Shown here piece by piece: positions 44,141 to 54,711 of a stretch of DNA of 64,000 bases. The first letter of the stretch is position 1. Every line of letters starts with the position of its first letter. The stretch is from Streptomyces sp. LUP30 (GTDB taxonomy: Bacteria; Actinomycetota; Actinomycetes; Streptomycetales; Streptomycetaceae): the NCBI RefSeq assembly GCF_001746365.1, contig NZ_MJAJ01000006.1:1-64000 (forward strand), in the 5' to 3' direction. Both the position numbers and the translations under genes were made by a program. The notes under the pieces are model-generated. The model did not search any database. It was not told the origin of the DNA and saw only the letters and a list, made by a program, of their open reading frames with translations.

Positions 44141-44851
44141 GTGGACCTTCAGAAGCAGAGCAGCGCCCCTGCCGCCGCCCCCACCACGGCCTCCGCGCCG
44201 GTCGCCGAGCTGCGCGCGTCGGACGCCGACCGCGACCGTATCGCCGACATGCTGCGCGAGGCCCTGGCGGAGGGCCGGCTGACGGCCGACGAGCACGCCG
44301 AGCGCGTCGACGGCGTGCTGGCCGCGAAGACGGTCGGCGAGCTGGAGGCGTTCGTCCGGGACCTGCCGGCCGCGCATGAGCGGCGCGCGGCTCCCGCCTC
44401 CGCCCCCTCCCGGCCCACCGTCGGCGCGATCCCGGCGGACCCCGACGACAGCGTTGTCGCGATCTTCAGCAGTGCGGTCCGTCGTGGACGCTGGCGCGCG
44501 GGCCGACGGATTCACGCCTATGCGGTCTTCGGCAGCGTGGAGATCGACCTCACCGAGGCGCTCTTCGAGTACCAGCAGGTGGTGATCAAGGCGATCTCGG
44601 TCTTCGGCAACGTGGAGGTCCGCGTCCCGGAGAACGTGTCGCTGCGCGGCACCGGCGGCGCGGTCCTCGGCAACTTCGAGGTGGACGCGCTGGACTCCCC
44701 GCAGCCGGACGCGCCGGTGGTCTACGTCGACGGCTGGGCGGTCCTGGGCAACATCGAGGGCCGGCCGAAGCGGGGCAAGCTCGTGGCGGACATCCTGGAC
44801 CGGGTGCAGCGCAAGGTCGACAAGGGGCTGCGCAGACACCTGGACCGTTGA
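44141..44851 (+). CDS. DUF1707 domain protein with LiaF-like C-terminal domain
   Basis: The 236-residue protein has an N-terminal DUF1707 domain (about 25-75: [40 protein letters not shown], then [12 protein letters not shown]). A C-terminal beta-helix-like region of the LiaF/DUF2154 kind (about 110-215: [52 protein letters not shown]) follows. LiaF-type domains damp envelope-stress signalling; here the role is inferred. No membrane segment. It is leaderless and divergent from the class I fumarase. Confidence 0.88.
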   Translation: MDLQKQSSAPAAAPTTASAPVAELRASDADRDRIADMLREALAEGRLTADEHAERVDGVLAAKTVGELEAFVRDLPAAHERRAAPASAPSRPTVGAIPADPDDSVVAIFSSAVRRGRWRAGRRIHAYAVFGSVEIDLTEALFEYQQVVIKAISVFGNVEVRVPENVSLRGTGGAVLGNFEVDALDSPQPDAPVVYVDGWAVLGNIEGRPKRGKLVADILDRVQRKVDKGLRRHLDR

Positions 44852-44981
44852 CGGCGAGAACGCGCCAACGTCGGGGCCGGCGGAGTCCGGCGGTCGCGAA
44901 CCCTGTGCATAGGCGCGCGTACAGCGGGTAGGCCTTGCTGCATCGTCGCTCGCTCGCGAAGCCGTCGTCAGGAGTAGACCC

Positions 44982-45356
44982 GTGCTGCAACCGCCGCATT
45001 CGTCCCTGCAGGTCGCCGCCGTCCCGGCCCAGCGGGTGCCAGCGCGCGACAGGGACCAAGACGCTCCCTGGCACACCGAGGCGGTGTGCCGCCGGGACGA
45101 GGCAGGCCTGTTCTTCGCCCCCTCCAAGGAGCCCACGGCCGCCCGGCTCTCGCGCGAGGAAGCGGCGAAGCGGGTCTGCGCGCGCTGTCCCGTGATGGTG
45201 GAGTGCCGCGAGCACGCGCTGCTTCAGCCCGAGCCCTACGGCGTCTGGGGCGGCCTCACCGCGGCCGAGCGCCGCGTGGTCCTCGCCCGGCGCCGCCGCC
45301 GGGACGTCGAACTGCAGAAGGCGCGCGCGGCGGGCCGCATAGCGCAGGCCGGTTAG
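44982..45356 (+). CDS. WhiB-family iron-sulfur regulator
   Basis: The 124-residue product has the four-Cys cluster site: one Cys in [14 protein letters not shown], two in [18 protein letters not shown], which adds the fourth. The [12 protein letters not shown] turn and a basic C-terminus ([18 protein letters not shown]) follow. Such proteins bind a 4Fe-4S cluster, interact with the principal sigma factor and control development or metabolism. The spacing from the second to the third Cys is two and from the third to the fourth five, as usual. GTG 44982 follows AGGAG by six bases. Position matches a Wbl gene of the S. coelicolor core. Confidence 0.93.
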   Translation: MLQPPHSSLQVAAVPAQRVPARDRDQDAPWHTEAVCRRDEAGLFFAPSKEPTAARLSREEAAKRVCARCPVMVECREHALLQPEPYGVWGGLTAAERRVVLARRRRRDVELQKARAAGRIAQAG

Positions 45357-45379
45357 GGCGCGCGTCCGGAGCATGAAAG

Positions 45380-45409
45380 GGGCGCCCCCCTCCGCACCGG
45401 GGGGCGCCC
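45380..45409. terminator. Terminator between whiB-like and glpX
   Basis: Perfect 11-base-pair stem, arms 45380-45390 and 45399-45409, eight-base loop, between convergent genes. Confidence 0.8.
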
Positions 45410-45490
45410 GCAGACCGGAACGAGCCAGGGCGAAGCCGCTTCGTCCGGCGGTGGCGTGCCGCCCGGCCGATGCCGCTTCGCCCGGACCGG

Positions 45491-46525
45491 CTACTTCGCC
45501 CGGTCGAAGTCGACGGCGCTGTAGGCCCGCAGCTTGCTCAGCCGGTGCTCCGAGTCGATGCGCCGGACCGTGCCGGACTTCGACCGCATCACGATCGAGT
45601 CCGTGGTCGCCGTCTCCGACCGGTACCGGACGCCCCGCAGCAGCTCGCCGTCGGTGATGCCGGTGGCGACGAAGAACACGTTCTCGCCGGTGACCAGGTC
45701 CTCGGTGGTCAGCACCCGGTCGAGGTCGTGCCCGGCGTCGATCGCACGCTGCCGCTCCTCGTCGTCCTTGGGCCACAGCTTGCCCTGGATGACGCCGCCC
45801 AGGCACTTCACGGCGCAGGCCGAGATGATTCCTTCGGGCGTGCCGCCGACGCCGAGCAGCAGGTCGATGCCGGTGCCTTCGCGCAGAGCCAGGATCGAGC
45901 CGGCGACGTCGCCGTCGGAGATGAGCTTGATGCGCGCACCGGTCGCCCGGATCTCCTCGATGATGCCCGCGTGCCGCGGCCGGTCCAGGATGACGACGGT
46001 GACGTCCTCGGGCGTGGCCCGCTTGGCCTTGGCGACCCGGCGGATGTTGACCTCGACGGGCGCGTCGATGTCGACGAACTCGGCCGCCTCCGGCCCGGTG
46101 ACCAGCTTGTCCATGTAGAACACGGCGGACGGGTCGAACATGGCCCCGCGCTCGGTGGCGGCGAGGACGGCGATCGCGTTCGGCATGCCCTTGGCCGTCA
46201 GCGTGGTGCCGTCGATCGGGTCGACCGCGATGTCGACCTCGGGCCCGGTGCCGTCGCCGACGCGCTCGCCGTTGAAGAGCATCGGGGCTTCGTCCTTCTC
46301 GCCCTCCCCGATGACGACCACGCCGTTCATCGACACGGTGGACACGAGGGTGCGCATGGCGCGTACCGCGGCGCCGTCGGCGCCGTTCTTGTCCCCGCGT
46401 CCCACCCAGCGGCCCGCGGCCATGGCGGCGGCTTCGGTCACCCGGACGAGTTCCAGGGCGAGGTTGCGGTCGGGGGCCTCGGAGGGCACATCGAGTTCGG
46501 ACGGCAAGTGATGATGCTCGGTCAT
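45491..46525 (-). CDS. glpX: Class II fructose-1,6-bisphosphatase GlpX
   Basis: The 344-residue gluconeogenic enzyme hydrolyses fructose-1,6-bisphosphate. Metal and phosphate motifs are [69 protein letters not shown] and [23 protein letters not shown] 46525 is preferred to a longer frame because it begins [20 protein letters not shown], the usual Streptomyces start, and the upstream region belongs to the divergent promoter. Confidence 0.95.
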   Translation of the reverse strand: MTEHHHLPSELDVPSEAPDRNLALELVRVTEAAAMAAGRWVGRGDKNGADGAAVRAMRTLVSTVSMNGVVVIGEGEKDEAPMLFNGERVGDGTGPEVDIAVDPIDGTTLTAKGMPNAIAVLAATERGAMFDPSAVFYMDKLVTGPEAAEFVDIDAPVEVNIRRVAKAKRATPEDVTVVILDRPRHAGIIEEIRATGARIKLISDGDVAGSILALREGTGIDLLLGVGGTPEGIISACAVKCLGGVIQGKLWPKDDEERQRAIDAGHDLDRVLTTEDLVTGENVFFVATGITDGELLRGVRYRSETATTDSIVMRSKSGTVRRIDSEHRLSKLRAYSAVDFDRAK

Positions 46526-46643
46526 CGGAGCGCACCTTTCTGACTGATACGACGACGGCCGGATGAGGGTTCGAAGTCCGACTCTATCGTCAGTACGACA
46601 AAATGAGCAGGGGACCCCACGGATGAGCGCGCCGGGCACCTGC

Positions 46644-46649
46644 GACGAT
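46644..46649 (+). promoter_or_regulatory. -10 element, leaderless start of the DUF4245 gene
   Basis: GACGAT ends seven bases before GTG 46657. Although the GGGGG just upstream could pass as a ribosome site, it sits immediately next to the start. Confidence 0.4.
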
Positions 46650-46656
46650 AGGGGGC

Positions 46657-47184
46657 GTGGCAGGTTCGAACGGCAAGCAGAAGACGGCCCGGGACATGAT
46701 CCTCTCCCTGGGGCTGATCATGATCGCGGCGTGGGTCATCTACCTCTTCATCCCGCACGACGACCGCGCTCCCGACGTCAAGCGGGTCGACTACCGCGTC
46801 GAACTCCTCACCGCGCGCCGAGCGGCGTCGTACCCGGTGGCCGCGCCCGAGGGCCTGCCCGACACGTGGAAGGCGACCTCGGTGCGCTTCAAGGGCGACG
46901 ACTTCGACGCCTGGCACCTCGGCTTCCACGCCCCCGACGGGGAGTACGTGACCATCGAGCAGTCCACTCAGCGCCGCTCGCAGTTCATCGACGAGGCCAG
47001 CCAGGGCTCGACCGAGACCAAGGTCACCGAGCAGATCGACGGCCGCACCTGGACCCGTTACACCGGCGGCCGCTACGACGCCCTCGTCCTGCGGGACGCC
47101 GCCAAGGGTTCCACCACGGTGGTCGCCGGCACGGGCGGCTTCGGACAGCTGACGACGATGGCCGGCGCGCTGAAGCTGGCGTGA
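46657..47184 (+). CDS. DUF4245 family membrane-anchored protein
   Basis: The 175-residue protein has one N-terminal membrane segment ([19 protein letters not shown]) and an extracytoplasmic DUF4245 domain ([76 protein letters not shown]). Family function is unknown; it is conserved in actinobacteria next to glpX, as here (divergent). Confidence 0.9.
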   Translation: MAGSNGKQKTARDMILSLGLIMIAAWVIYLFIPHDDRAPDVKRVDYRVELLTARRAASYPVAAPEGLPDTWKATSVRFKGDDFDAWHLGFHAPDGEYVTIEQSTQRRSQFIDEASQGSTETKVTEQIDGRTWTRYTGGRYDALVLRDAAKGSTTVVAGTGGFGQLTTMAGALKLA

Positions 47185-47208
47185 GCCCACCCGTGCGCAC
47201 GCACCCGG

Positions 47209-47264
47209 GCGCACGCGCGAAGAGGCCCCCGGCGTGTGTGCCGGGGGCCTCTTCGCGCGTGCGC
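47209..47264. terminator. 25-base-pair perfect hairpin, bidirectional terminator
   Basis: Arms 47209-47233 and 47240-47264 are exact complements around the loop GTGTGT. It separates the convergent DUF4245 and nitroreductase genes. It is one of the longest perfect stems in the window. Confidence 0.85.
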
Positions 47265-47268
47265 GGTC

Positions 47269-47859
47269 TCAGACGGTGGTGACGACCTCGTCGTAGGCAA
47301 GGCGCGGGGAGCGCGGGTACCAGGCGTCCTCGCCGGGCCTGCCGATGTTGACGACCATCAGCGGGGTGTGGTCGTCGTCCAGGAACTCCTTGCGGACGCC
47401 CTCCAGGTCGACGCCGGTCATCGGGCCGGCGGCGAGGCCCGCGGCACGGACGCCGATGATGAAGTACGCGGCCTGCAGGGCGGCGTTCAGCGCGGCGGCG
47501 CCCTCACGGGCCGGACGCTCGCTGAAGAAGAGGTCCTTGGCCTGCGGGAAGGCCGGGAAGAGGGTGGGCAGCTCCTCGTGGAACTCGTTGTCCGCGGAGA
47601 GGATCGCGACCAGCGGGGCGGTCGAGGTCTTGGCCTGGTTGCCCTCGGCCATGTGCTGCACCAGGCGCTCGCGGGCCTCGGCGGAGCGGACCAGGGTGAT
47701 GCGCAGCGGGGTCTGGTTGAACGCCGTCGGCCCGTACTTGACCAGGTCGTAGATCGCCTGGACCTGCTCGTCGGTCACCGGCTCGTCGGTGAAGGCGTTC
47801 GCGGTGCGGGCCTCGCGGAACAGCAGGTCCTGGGCGGCGGGGTCAAGAGCGAGAGACAT
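47269..47859 (-). CDS. Nitroreductase family protein (RutE-like)
   Basis: The 196-residue FMN-dependent reductase matches the malonic-semialdehyde-reductase type: LLFREARTANAFTDEPVTDE, YGPTAFNQTPLRI, FSERPAREGAAALNAALQAA, MTGVDLEGVRKEFLDD and VVNIGRPGEDAWYPRSPRL. It likely reduces an aldehyde or nitro group with NAD(P)H. ATG 47859 follows GAGGAAG by eight bases; the longer frame to 47949 is not needed. Confidence 0.9.
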   Translation of the reverse strand: MSLALDPAAQDLLFREARTANAFTDEPVTDEQVQAIYDLVKYGPTAFNQTPLRITLVRSAEARERLVQHMAEGNQAKTSTAPLVAILSADNEFHEELPTLFPAFPQAKDLFFSERPAREGAAALNAALQAAYFIIGVRAAGLAAGPMTGVDLEGVRKEFLDDDHTPLMVVNIGRPGEDAWYPRSPRLAYDEVVTTV

Positions 47860-48053
47860 GCGTGGACTTCCTCGGGGTGCGTCCGGATCCAGTACCGGAC
47901 CGTGGTCCGGATCGGCTGACGTCGTCGACCGTACGTCAGGGAAGTTCAAGGTTCAACGAATGGCGGGGTGGAGTGATCCACTTCACAGTCACCCGGGGCG
48001 GTGTGGCGCCGGGGTCGGCGGCGGGTCTGCCGGGGTGACGGGGCGCAGGCGGA

Positions 48054-48284
48054 TCATTCGTCGTCCGCGGTCCCCGTCTCCCCCTCCTCGGCCAGCGCCG
48101 CGTCCAGCCGGGCGCGGGCGCCCTCCAGCCAGCGCCGGCACACCTTGGCCAGCTCCTCACCGCGCTCCCAGAGGGCGAGGGACTCCTCCAGCGACGTGCC
48201 CCCCGCCTCCAGACGCCGTACTACCTCGATCAACTCGTCCCGGGCCTGCTCGTAGCCGAGCGCCTCGTCCGTCCTGCTCGTCAT
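48054..48284 (-). CDS. xseB: Exodeoxyribonuclease VII small subunit
   Basis: The 76-residue protein matches Xse[56 protein letters not shown]. It forms the helical small subunit around XseA. Its start overlaps the xseA stop (ATGA). About 195 unassigned bases lie before the nitroreductase gene. Confidence 0.92.
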   Translation of the reverse strand: MTSRTDEALGYEQARDELIEVVRRLEAGGTSLEESLALWERGEELAKVCRRWLEGARARLDAALAEEGETGTADDE

Positions 48285-49549
48285 GCACCCATTCCCTTGC
48301 CGGTTCCTGCCTTGCCGGTTCCCGCGCCGCCGGTTCCTGCCGAGTCGTCGACCCGGACGGTGAACTCGCCCTCGGCGACCCGCGCGCGCAACACGTCGTC
48401 CGCCGTCACGTCGCCGGGATCCCGGACCACCTGCCCGTCCGCCCTCTGCAGCACGGCGTACCCGCGCTTCAGCGTCGCCGCCGGCGACAGGGCGACCACG
48501 CGCGCGTGCGTGTGCGTCAGTTCGGAGTCGGCACGGTCCAGGAGATGTCCGAGCGTGCGCCGCGAACGGTCCACGAGCGAGGCGACGTGATCGGCCCGTT
48601 CGTCGATCATCCGGTGGGGATCCTGTATCGCGGGCCGCGCGAGGGCCTGCGCGAGCCCGCGCTCCTCCCGCTCCACGTACGCCTCCACACACCTGCGCGC
48701 CCGCCCGCGCAGCATCCGCACCCGCTCCAGCTCCTCGCCGACGTCCGGCACCACCTTCTTCGCGGCGTCGGTCGGCGTCGAGGCGCGAAGGTCGGCCACA
48801 TGGTCGAGCAGCGGGTTGTCCGGCTCGTGCCCGATCGCCGAGACGACCGGCGTACGGCAGGCCGCGACCGCGCGGACCAGCTGCTCGTCCGAGAACGGCA
48901 GCAGATCCTCCACGCTTCCGCCGCCCCGCGCGACGACGATCACGTCCACCTCTTCCAGCGCGTCCAGCTCCTTCACCGCCTGGACGACCTGGGTCACCGC
49001 GTGCACCCCCTGCACGGCGACGTTGCGCACCTCGAAGCGGACCGCGGGCCAGCGGTGCCGGGCGTTCTCCAGGACGTCCCGCTCCGCGGCGGAGGCCCGC
49101 CCGCACACCAGCCCGATCAGCTGCGGCAGAAAGGGCAGCGGCTTCTTCCGCGACGATGCGAAGAGCCCCTCCGCGGCCAGCGACTTCTTCAACTGCTCCA
49201 GCCGCGCCAGCAGTTCCCCGACACCGACCGGTTTTATCTCCACGGCCCGCAACGACAACTGCCCGCGCGGCGCGTACCACTCCGGCTTCGCGTGGACGAC
49301 GACCCGCGCGCCCTCGCCGACGACGTCCGCGACCGCGTCGTAGACCTGGCGGTAGCACGTCACACCCACGGAGATGTCGTGCGAAGGGTCCCGCAGCGTC
49401 AGAAAGACGACGCCCGCCCCCGGGCGCCGTGACAGCTGGGTGATCTGCCCCTCGACCCACACCGCGCCGAGCCGGTCGATCCATCCTCCGATGAGCCGCG
49501 AGACCTGGCCGACGGGCAGCGGGGCGTCCGCGGACGTGTTCACAGCCAT
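48281..49549 (-). CDS. xseA: Exodeoxyribonuclease VII large subunit
   Basis: The 422-residue protein degrades single-stranded DNA in the XseAB complex. The OB-fold ([40 protein letters not shown]) is followed by the catalytic region ([60 protein letters not shown]) and a coiled-coil tail. The last residues are a glycine/threonine repeat ([16 protein letters not shown]), not typical of the family. ATG 49549 gives the normal start. Confidence 0.94.
   Translation of the reverse strand: MAVNTSADAPLPVGQVSRLIGGWIDRLGAVWVEGQITQLSRRPGAGVVFLTLRDPSHDISVGVTCYRQVYDAVADVVGEGARVVVHAKPEWYAPRGQLSLRAVEIKPVGVGELLARLEQLKKSLAAEGLFASSRKKPLPFLPQLIGLVCGRASAAERDVLENARHRWPAVRFEVRNVAVQGVHAVTQVVQAVKELDALEEVDVIVVARGGGSVEDLLPFSDEQLVRAVAACRTPVVSAIGHEPDNPLLDHVADLRASTPTDAAKKVVPDVGEELERVRMLRGRARRCVEAYVEREERGLAQALARPAIQDPHRMIDERADHVASLVDRSRRTLGHLLDRADSELTHTHARVVALSPAATLKRGYAVLQRADGQVVRDPGDVTADDVLRARVAEGEFTVRVDDSAGTGGAGTGKAGTGKGMGA
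48296..48340 (-). repeat. Three 15-base repeats at the xseA 3' end
   Basis: A unit near TGCCGGTTCCTGCCT repeats three times and codes [10 protein letters not shown]. It is probably a slippage tract of no great effect. Confidence 0.6.
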
Positions 49550-49643
49550 GCGGTCGAGAGTATCGGCCCCGACCGACAACCCGGGGCCCGCGACCCGGCC
49601 GGCGGCGGGGCCCCGATACGCCGACGGGGGCCTGGCACGGCCT

Positions 49644-49649
49644 TACGAT
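49644..49649 (+). promoter_or_regulatory. -10 element, leaderless start of ispH
   Basis: TACGAT ends seven bases before ATG 49657. The GGGAGG between them is too close to ATG to be a ribosome site. An alternative ATG at 49648 overlaps the -10 itself. Confidence 0.45.
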
Positions 49650-49656
49650 GGGAGGC

Positions 49657-50676
49657 ATGACTGCTTCGCCTGGCCGCCGCCGTGTCCTGCTCGCCGCTCC
49701 CCGGGGCTACTGCGCGGGCGTCGACCGCGCCGTGATCGCCGTCGAGAAGGCGCTTGAGCAGTACGGGGCTCCGGTCTACGTCCGGCACGAGATCGTCCAC
49801 AACAAGTACGTCGTGCAGACCCTGGAGAACAAGGGCGCCGTCTTCGTCGAGCGGACGGAGGAGGTGCCCCCGGGCAACATCGTCATGTTCTCCGCGCACG
49901 GCGTCGCCCCCGTCGTCCACGAGGAGGCCGCGCGCGGCCGGCTCGCGACCATCGACGCGACCTGCCCGCTGGTCACCAAGGTCCACAAGGAAGCCGTCCG
50001 CTTCGCCCAGGAGGACTACGACATCCTGCTGATCGGGCACGAGGGCCACGAGGAGGTCATCGGCACCTCCGGCGAGGCCCCGGACCACATCCAGCTCGTC
50101 GACGGCCCCGAGGACGTCGCCAAGGTCGAGGTCCGCGACCCGTCGAAGATCGTCTGGCTCTCCCAGACCACCCTCTCCGTCGACGAGACGATGGAGACGG
50201 TCGACGCCCTGAAGGAGAAGTTCCCGCAGCTCGTCTCCCCGCCGAGCGACGACATCTGCTACGCCACGCAGAACCGTCAGCTCGCGGTGAAGCAGATGGG
50301 TGCGGAGGCCGAGCTGGTGATCGTGGTCGGCTCGCGCAACTCCTCCAACTCCAAGCGGCTCGTCGAGGTCGCCAAGCTCGCCGGCTCCCGTGAGGCCTAC
50401 CTGGTGGACTTCGCGAGCGAGATCGACGAGGCCTGGCTGGAGGGCGTCACCACGGTGGGCGTCACCTCCGGCGCCTCCGTCCCGGAGGTCCTCGTGGAAG
50501 AGGTCCTGGCCTGGCTCACCGAGCGCGGCTACGGCGACGTCGAGCTGGTCAAGGCCGCGGAGGAGCACATCACCTTCTCGCTGCCCAAGGAACTCCGCCG
50601 CGACCTGCGCGAAGAAGCCGCGGCGCTGGTCGCCGAGCGCGGCGGAAGCGGTGCCGCGGGCTCCTCGGCGGAGTGA
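49657..50676 (+). CDS. ispH: 4-hydroxy-3-methylbut-2-enyl diphosphate reductase
   Basis: The 339-residue last enzyme of the MEP pathway makes isopentenyl and dimethylallyl diphosphate. Three cluster Cys residues are visible: [36 protein letters not shown] and [34 protein letters not shown] and [16 protein letters not shown] match the family. It may feed the isoprenyl transferase at 19.6 kb. ATG 49657 gives [15 protein letters not shown], the usual start. Confidence 0.95.
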   Translation: MTASPGRRRVLLAAPRGYCAGVDRAVIAVEKALEQYGAPVYVRHEIVHNKYVVQTLENKGAVFVERTEEVPPGNIVMFSAHGVAPVVHEEAARGRLATIDATCPLVTKVHKEAVRFAQEDYDILLIGHEGHEEVIGTSGEAPDHIQLVDGPEDVAKVEVRDPSKIVWLSQTTLSVDETMETVDALKEKFPQLVSPPSDDICYATQNRQLAVKQMGAEAELVIVVGSRNSSNSKRLVEVAKLAGSREAYLVDFASEIDEAWLEGVTTVGVTSGASVPEVLVEEVLAWLTERGYGDVELVKAAEEHITFSLPKELRRDLREEAAALVAERGGSGAAGSSAE

Positions 50677-50694
50677 CCGATCAGTCGGTCGTCG

Positions 50695-50700
50695 TAACGT
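50695..50700 (+). promoter_or_regulatory. -10 element, leaderless start of ppgK
   Basis: TAACGT ends six bases before ATG 50707. The AGGG between them is at an unsuitable distance for a ribosome site. Confidence 0.5.
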
Positions 50701-50706
50701 AGGGCC

Positions 50707-51453
50707 ATGCAGATCTTCGGCGTGGACATCGGTGGATCCGGGATCAAGGGCGCTCCCGTTGACCTGGACAAGGGCGATCTGGCTCAGGAGCGCCACAAAG
50801 TGCTCACCCCGCAACCGGCGACACCCGAGGGCGTCGCCGACGGCGTGAAGCAGGTCGTGGAGCACTTCGGCTGGAGCGGCCCCGTCGGCCTGACGTTTCC
50901 CGGCGTGGTCACCGGCGGATCCACCATCCGCACGGCGGCCAACGTGGACAAGAGCTGGATCGACACCGACGCGCGCGCGTTGTTCGGCGAGCGGCTCGGC
51001 GGCCTGCCGGTGACCGTGGTCAACGACGCGGACGCGGCCGGCGTCGCCGAGATGTCCTTCGGCGCGGGCCGCGACCGCAGCGGCACGGTGATCATGCTGA
51101 CGTTCGGCACCGGCATCGGCAGCGCCCTCTTCGTCGACGGGGCCCTGGTCCCCAACAGCGAACTCGGCCACCTGGAACTGCACGGCCACGACGCCGAGAA
51201 GCGCGCCAGCAGCAAGGCCAGGGAGGACCACGAGCTGACGTGGGAACACTGGGCGCACCGCGTCCAGAAGTACCTCGCCCACGTCGAGATGCTCTTCTCA
51301 CCCGAGCTGTTCATCATCGGCGGCGGCGTCAGCCGCAAGTCCGACAAGTTCCTGCACTTCATCGAGGGCATCAAGGCGGAGATCGTCCCGGCCCAGCTCC
51401 AGAACAACGCGGGAATCGTGGGCGCGGCGATGAGGGCGGCCAAGCCGGAGTAG
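50707..51453 (+). CDS. ppgK: Polyphosphate glucokinase
   Basis: The 248-residue ROK-type kinase phosphorylates glucose with polyphosphate or ATP. It has the phosphate-binding loop [35 protein letters not shown] with the catalytic Asp, [34 protein letters not shown] (the PPGK-type motif) and [18 protein letters not shown]. Length is normal for the family. It is close to ispH and leaderless. A hairpin follows before the convergent membrane protein gene. Confidence 0.95.
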   Translation: MQIFGVDIGGSGIKGAPVDLDKGDLAQERHKVLTPQPATPEGVADGVKQVVEHFGWSGPVGLTFPGVVTGGSTIRTAANVDKSWIDTDARALFGERLGGLPVTVVNDADAAGVAEMSFGAGRDRSGTVIMLTFGTGIGSALFVDGALVPNSELGHLELHGHDAEKRASSKAREDHELTWEHWAHRVQKYLAHVEMLFSPELFIIGGGVSRKSDKFLHFIEGIKAEIVPAQLQNNAGIVGAAMRAAKPE

Positions 51454-51538
51454 GGGACCGGGGCCCCGGTCCCGGCCTTCGGCCCCGGTTCCGGCCGTAG
51501 GCGGCTCCCGTCCGTTTGTCGGCGGGCCCTGCCCCGGG

Positions 51539-51560
51539 CCGGCCCGCGGTCGCGGGCCGG
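51539..51560. terminator. Terminator between ppgK and the DUF6542 gene
   Basis: Ten-base-pair perfect stem (51539-51548 and 51551-51560) with a two-base loop; other GC-rich inverted repeats lie just upstream. Confidence 0.55.
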
Positions 51561-51565
51561 GCGGG

Positions 51566-52156
51566 CTAGTCGCGGGTCGCGTCGGTTCGTCGGCGGGTCG
51601 CTGTCCGGTGCAGACCGCGGGTCAGGATGGTCAGTCCGGCCAGCAGGGTGCCGCCGTAGAGCCAGCCGACCTGCGTGGCCAGCGCCGTCACCAGTCCCGC
51701 CAGCCGCTCCCCGGCCCCGTCGCCGCCCCTGGCCACGGGCAGCAGCCCGACCGCGAAGGCGATCGGCACGACCACCGGTGCGGCGAGCAGCTCGGCTCCG
51801 CGCACCCAGAGGCCGGTGAGCACGCACACCGGCAGGAACAGCACGCTGTACACCGTCAGCGAGGCACCGAAGAGCAGCTGGTCCAGGCATCCGAGCACGA
51901 ACATCAGGGCACCGCTGAACAAGCCGCCGCCCAGCCCGGTGAGCCGTGGGTTCGGCAGCCGTCGCACGGCCCCCGGGCCGGTCGCCGCCGCCGACGACGG
52001 CGGAGCCGGCCGCCGTCCTGCGGGGCGTGCGGGGCGTGCGGGCCTCGCGGCCGGGCGTGGCGGTCTGCGGTTTGCCTCCCGGTCGGCCTGGGGCGGCAGC
52101 GGCTGACCGCCGGGTCGGGTGCCTGGGTTCGGGGGGCGCGTCCTGTGTTGCTCCAC
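51566..52156 (-). CDS. DUF6542-type membrane protein
   Basis: The 196-residue protein has a basic, proline/alanine-rich cytoplasmic tail (about 70 residues), then four membrane helices (LGGGLFSGALMFVLGCLDQL, TVYSVLFLPVCVLTGLWVRG, LLAAPVVVPIAFAVGLLPVA, VGWLYGGTLLAGLTILTRGL). No transport or enzyme motif is visible. It is leaderless: TAGGTT ends six bases before GTG. It lies between ppgK and ychF, its usual place in Streptomyces as far as I recall. Confidence 0.8.
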   Translation of the reverse strand: MEQHRTRPPNPGTRPGGQPLPPQADREANRRPPRPAARPARPARPAGRRPAPPSSAAATGPGAVRRLPNPRLTGLGGGLFSGALMFVLGCLDQLLFGASLTVYSVLFLPVCVLTGLWVRGAELLAAPVVVPIAFAVGLLPVARGGDGAGERLAGLVTALATQVGWLYGGTLLAGLTILTRGLHRTATRRRTDATRD

Positions 52157-52162
52157 CGGACC

Positions 52163-52168
52163 AACCTA
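52163..52168 (-). promoter_or_regulatory. -10 element, leaderless start of the DUF6542 gene
   Basis: TAGGTT on the minus strand ends six bases before GTG 52156; no ribosome site is present. Confidence 0.5.
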
Positions 52169-52265
52169 GGTCGGTTTATGTGCTGAATCGGGTGTCGGAC
52201 ACGCCGTGCGGCGATGCTTGGCCATCCGTTCGACAGGGCCGCCGGGCCGGGGCCGGCCACGCCGT

Positions 52266-52271
52266 AAACTG
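52266..52271 (+). promoter_or_regulatory. Candidate -10 of ychF
   Basis: TAAACT about 80 bases before GTG 52353 is the best -10 in this gap. Its -35 is weak. The leader contains two copies of GGCCCTCTCAC. Confidence 0.35.
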
Positions 52272-52352
52272 GTGGATCGGTCAGCCCTCTGGCCCTGGCC
52301 CTCTCACTCCGGGAACGGGCCCTTTGGCCCTCTCACCACGGGAAGTCGCAAC

Positions 52353-53441
<1,089 letters not shown>

Positions 53442-53488
53442 CGGGTCACCTACCACCGCGCCGTCGATCTGGTGAACATGCAGGTCAG

Positions 53489-53527
53489 GAAGGGTCTGAC
53501 TCCGGGGAGTCGGACCCTTCGTTTTTT
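53489..53527 (+). terminator. Strong intrinsic terminator of ychF
   Basis: Arms 53489-53503 and 53506-53520 pair with one G-T wobble and are followed by G and six T. Loop GG. One of only two terminators in the window with a proper T-run. Confidence 0.85.
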
Positions 53528-53548
53528 CCGTGCCCGGATCGTGCTGGG

Positions 53549-53663
53549 ATGAGAGTCGCCGAGGCCGCGCTGCGACAGCATCGCCCCGTGGCCATGCTGA
53601 CTTCCGATATCGACGGCATGTGCCGAGCTGTGCGGCGAGCGGGTCCGGTTCGTGGCGGTGTGA
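53549..53663 (+). pseudogene. VapC-like (PIN domain) toxin tail, frameshifted
   Basis: The frame from 53549 reads EAALRQHRPVAMLTSDIDGM, and one base later (after 53620) the next frame reads ELCGERVRFVAV then stop at 53661-53663. This matches the last 30 residues of Streptomyces PIN-domain toxins. A one-base insertion (the T at 53621) restores the family sequence DGM-AELCGERVRFVAV. No upstream part is present; it starts just after the ychF terminator. A short degenerate remnant of a toxin gene; its antitoxin is not visible. Confidence 0.62.
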
Positions 53664-53745
53664 CTTCCCCTGGTCCGTTTTCTGCAGTTCCGTGGACCGC
53701 CGATGTCGGTAACCGGCGATCCGCCACGATGTGGCGAGCCAAGGC

Positions 53746-53913
53746 TCAGTAGGAGCGGGAGGGGCTCCAGTCGCCGAGGAAGGGCTCGAGGTCGTCGCCG
53801 AGTGATGCCGTGCCTGAGCGCCACGGCCCCGAACGCCTTCTGAAGATCGTCGAACACGACGCGCAGGCGCTGGTTGAACGCGATGTCGGTGTGGGGGTGT
53901 CGGTTGTCGTCAT
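53746..53913 (-). pseudogene. Broken or spurious reading frame, unidentified
   Basis: An ATG at 53913 opens a 55-codon frame ending SLGDDLEPFLGDWSPSRSY. The other frame reads DIAFNQRLRVVFDDLQKAFG in its first half, and a join near 53800 would give a continuous acidic protein. This looks like a frameshifted gene tail, perhaps from the same decaying stretch as the VapC remnant. I recognise no family. The rest of the 53664-54003 stretch has no other coding signal. Confidence 0.25.
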
Positions 53914-54003
53914 GTCACTCCAGTCCGGCGTCGCGGTCGAGGGGCGGCGCGCCTGAGATCGGACAGCTGTTGTGCACGGCGTGGGTGTGGATCATGGGGT
54001 GGG

Positions 54004-54669
54004 TCATCCTCGGGTGTTCCAGACGAGGGGGGCTCTGCGGATCCAGGTGTCGTCCTCGATCGTCTGGACGAGGAACTGGGCGAGGTCGGCGCGGTTGATC
54101 CAGGCGCCGGGCTTTTCGGTGCCGGCCTCGGCTGCCCGTACGGGGCCACCGGCGGGCTTGTCGGTGAGGGCGACGGCGCGGGCCAGGGTCCAGTCGATGC
54201 CGGACGAGGCGCGGACGACCTGGTCGAGGCCGGTGTGGTCCTCGAAGCCCGCCTTGATGTTCGACAGCTTGATGAACGCCCTGACCAGCGGGTTGAGCCG
54301 GGCCCAGTCGTCGCCCGCGCCCTGCGTGGACGTCAGCACGATGCGGGGTATGCCCTGTTCGCCCATGACGGTGAGCGTGTTGCGGGCGGCGTCGGTCATG
54401 AGCATCGGCGGGCTGACCGGCTTGGCCCACGGGTTGTCGGAGGCGCGGGCGTTGGACAGCGCGCTGATCACCCCCTCGGTGCCTTCGGCGGCCCGGCGGA
54501 TGTCGTCGATGTTCGCAGGGGTGCCCTGGATCAGCTCGACGCCGGCCGGTGCCGGCACCTTGTCGGGGTTGCGGACGAGGGCGCGGACGTGGTGGCCGCG
54601 CTGGGCCGCGTGCTCCAGGACGTGGGAGCCGGTGCGGCCGCTGCCGCCGAGGACCAGGAGGTTGCTCAT
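54004..54669 (-). CDS. NAD(P)H-binding protein, NmrA/SDR-like
   Basis: The 221-residue protein has the Rossmann start NLLVLGGSGRTGSHVLEHAA, the helix HHVRALVRNPDKVPA, and the substrate-side segment RIVLTSTQGAGDDWARLNPL. The active-site Tyr-Lys pair of true SDR enzymes is not evident, so it may bind NADPH as a sensor or act as an atypical reductase. It is the last gene of the DsbA-azoreductase-NmrA operon (42 bases after azoR). ATG 54669 is used; a TTG three codons earlier is possible. Confidence 0.86.
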   Translation of the reverse strand: MSNLLVLGGSGRTGSHVLEHAAQRGHHVRALVRNPDKVPAPAGVELIQGTPANIDDIRRAAEGTEGVISALSNARASDNPWAKPVSPPMLMTDAARNTLTVMGEQGIPRIVLTSTQGAGDDWARLNPLVRAFIKLSNIKAGFEDHTGLDQVVRASSGIDWTLARAVALTDKPAGGPVRAAEAGTEKPGAWINRADLAQFLVQTIEDDTWIRRAPLVWNTRG

Positions 54670-54711
54670 GGTGATCAAACGCCTTTCGGGCAGTTCAGGG
54701 TGGAGGGGGGA

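Noticed and set aside
47860..48053. Imperfect inverted repeats in the gap between xseB and the nitroreductase gene
   Set aside because: Stems are short and broken (for example GTGGA-GTGA-TCCAC). No clear terminator or operator can be supported.
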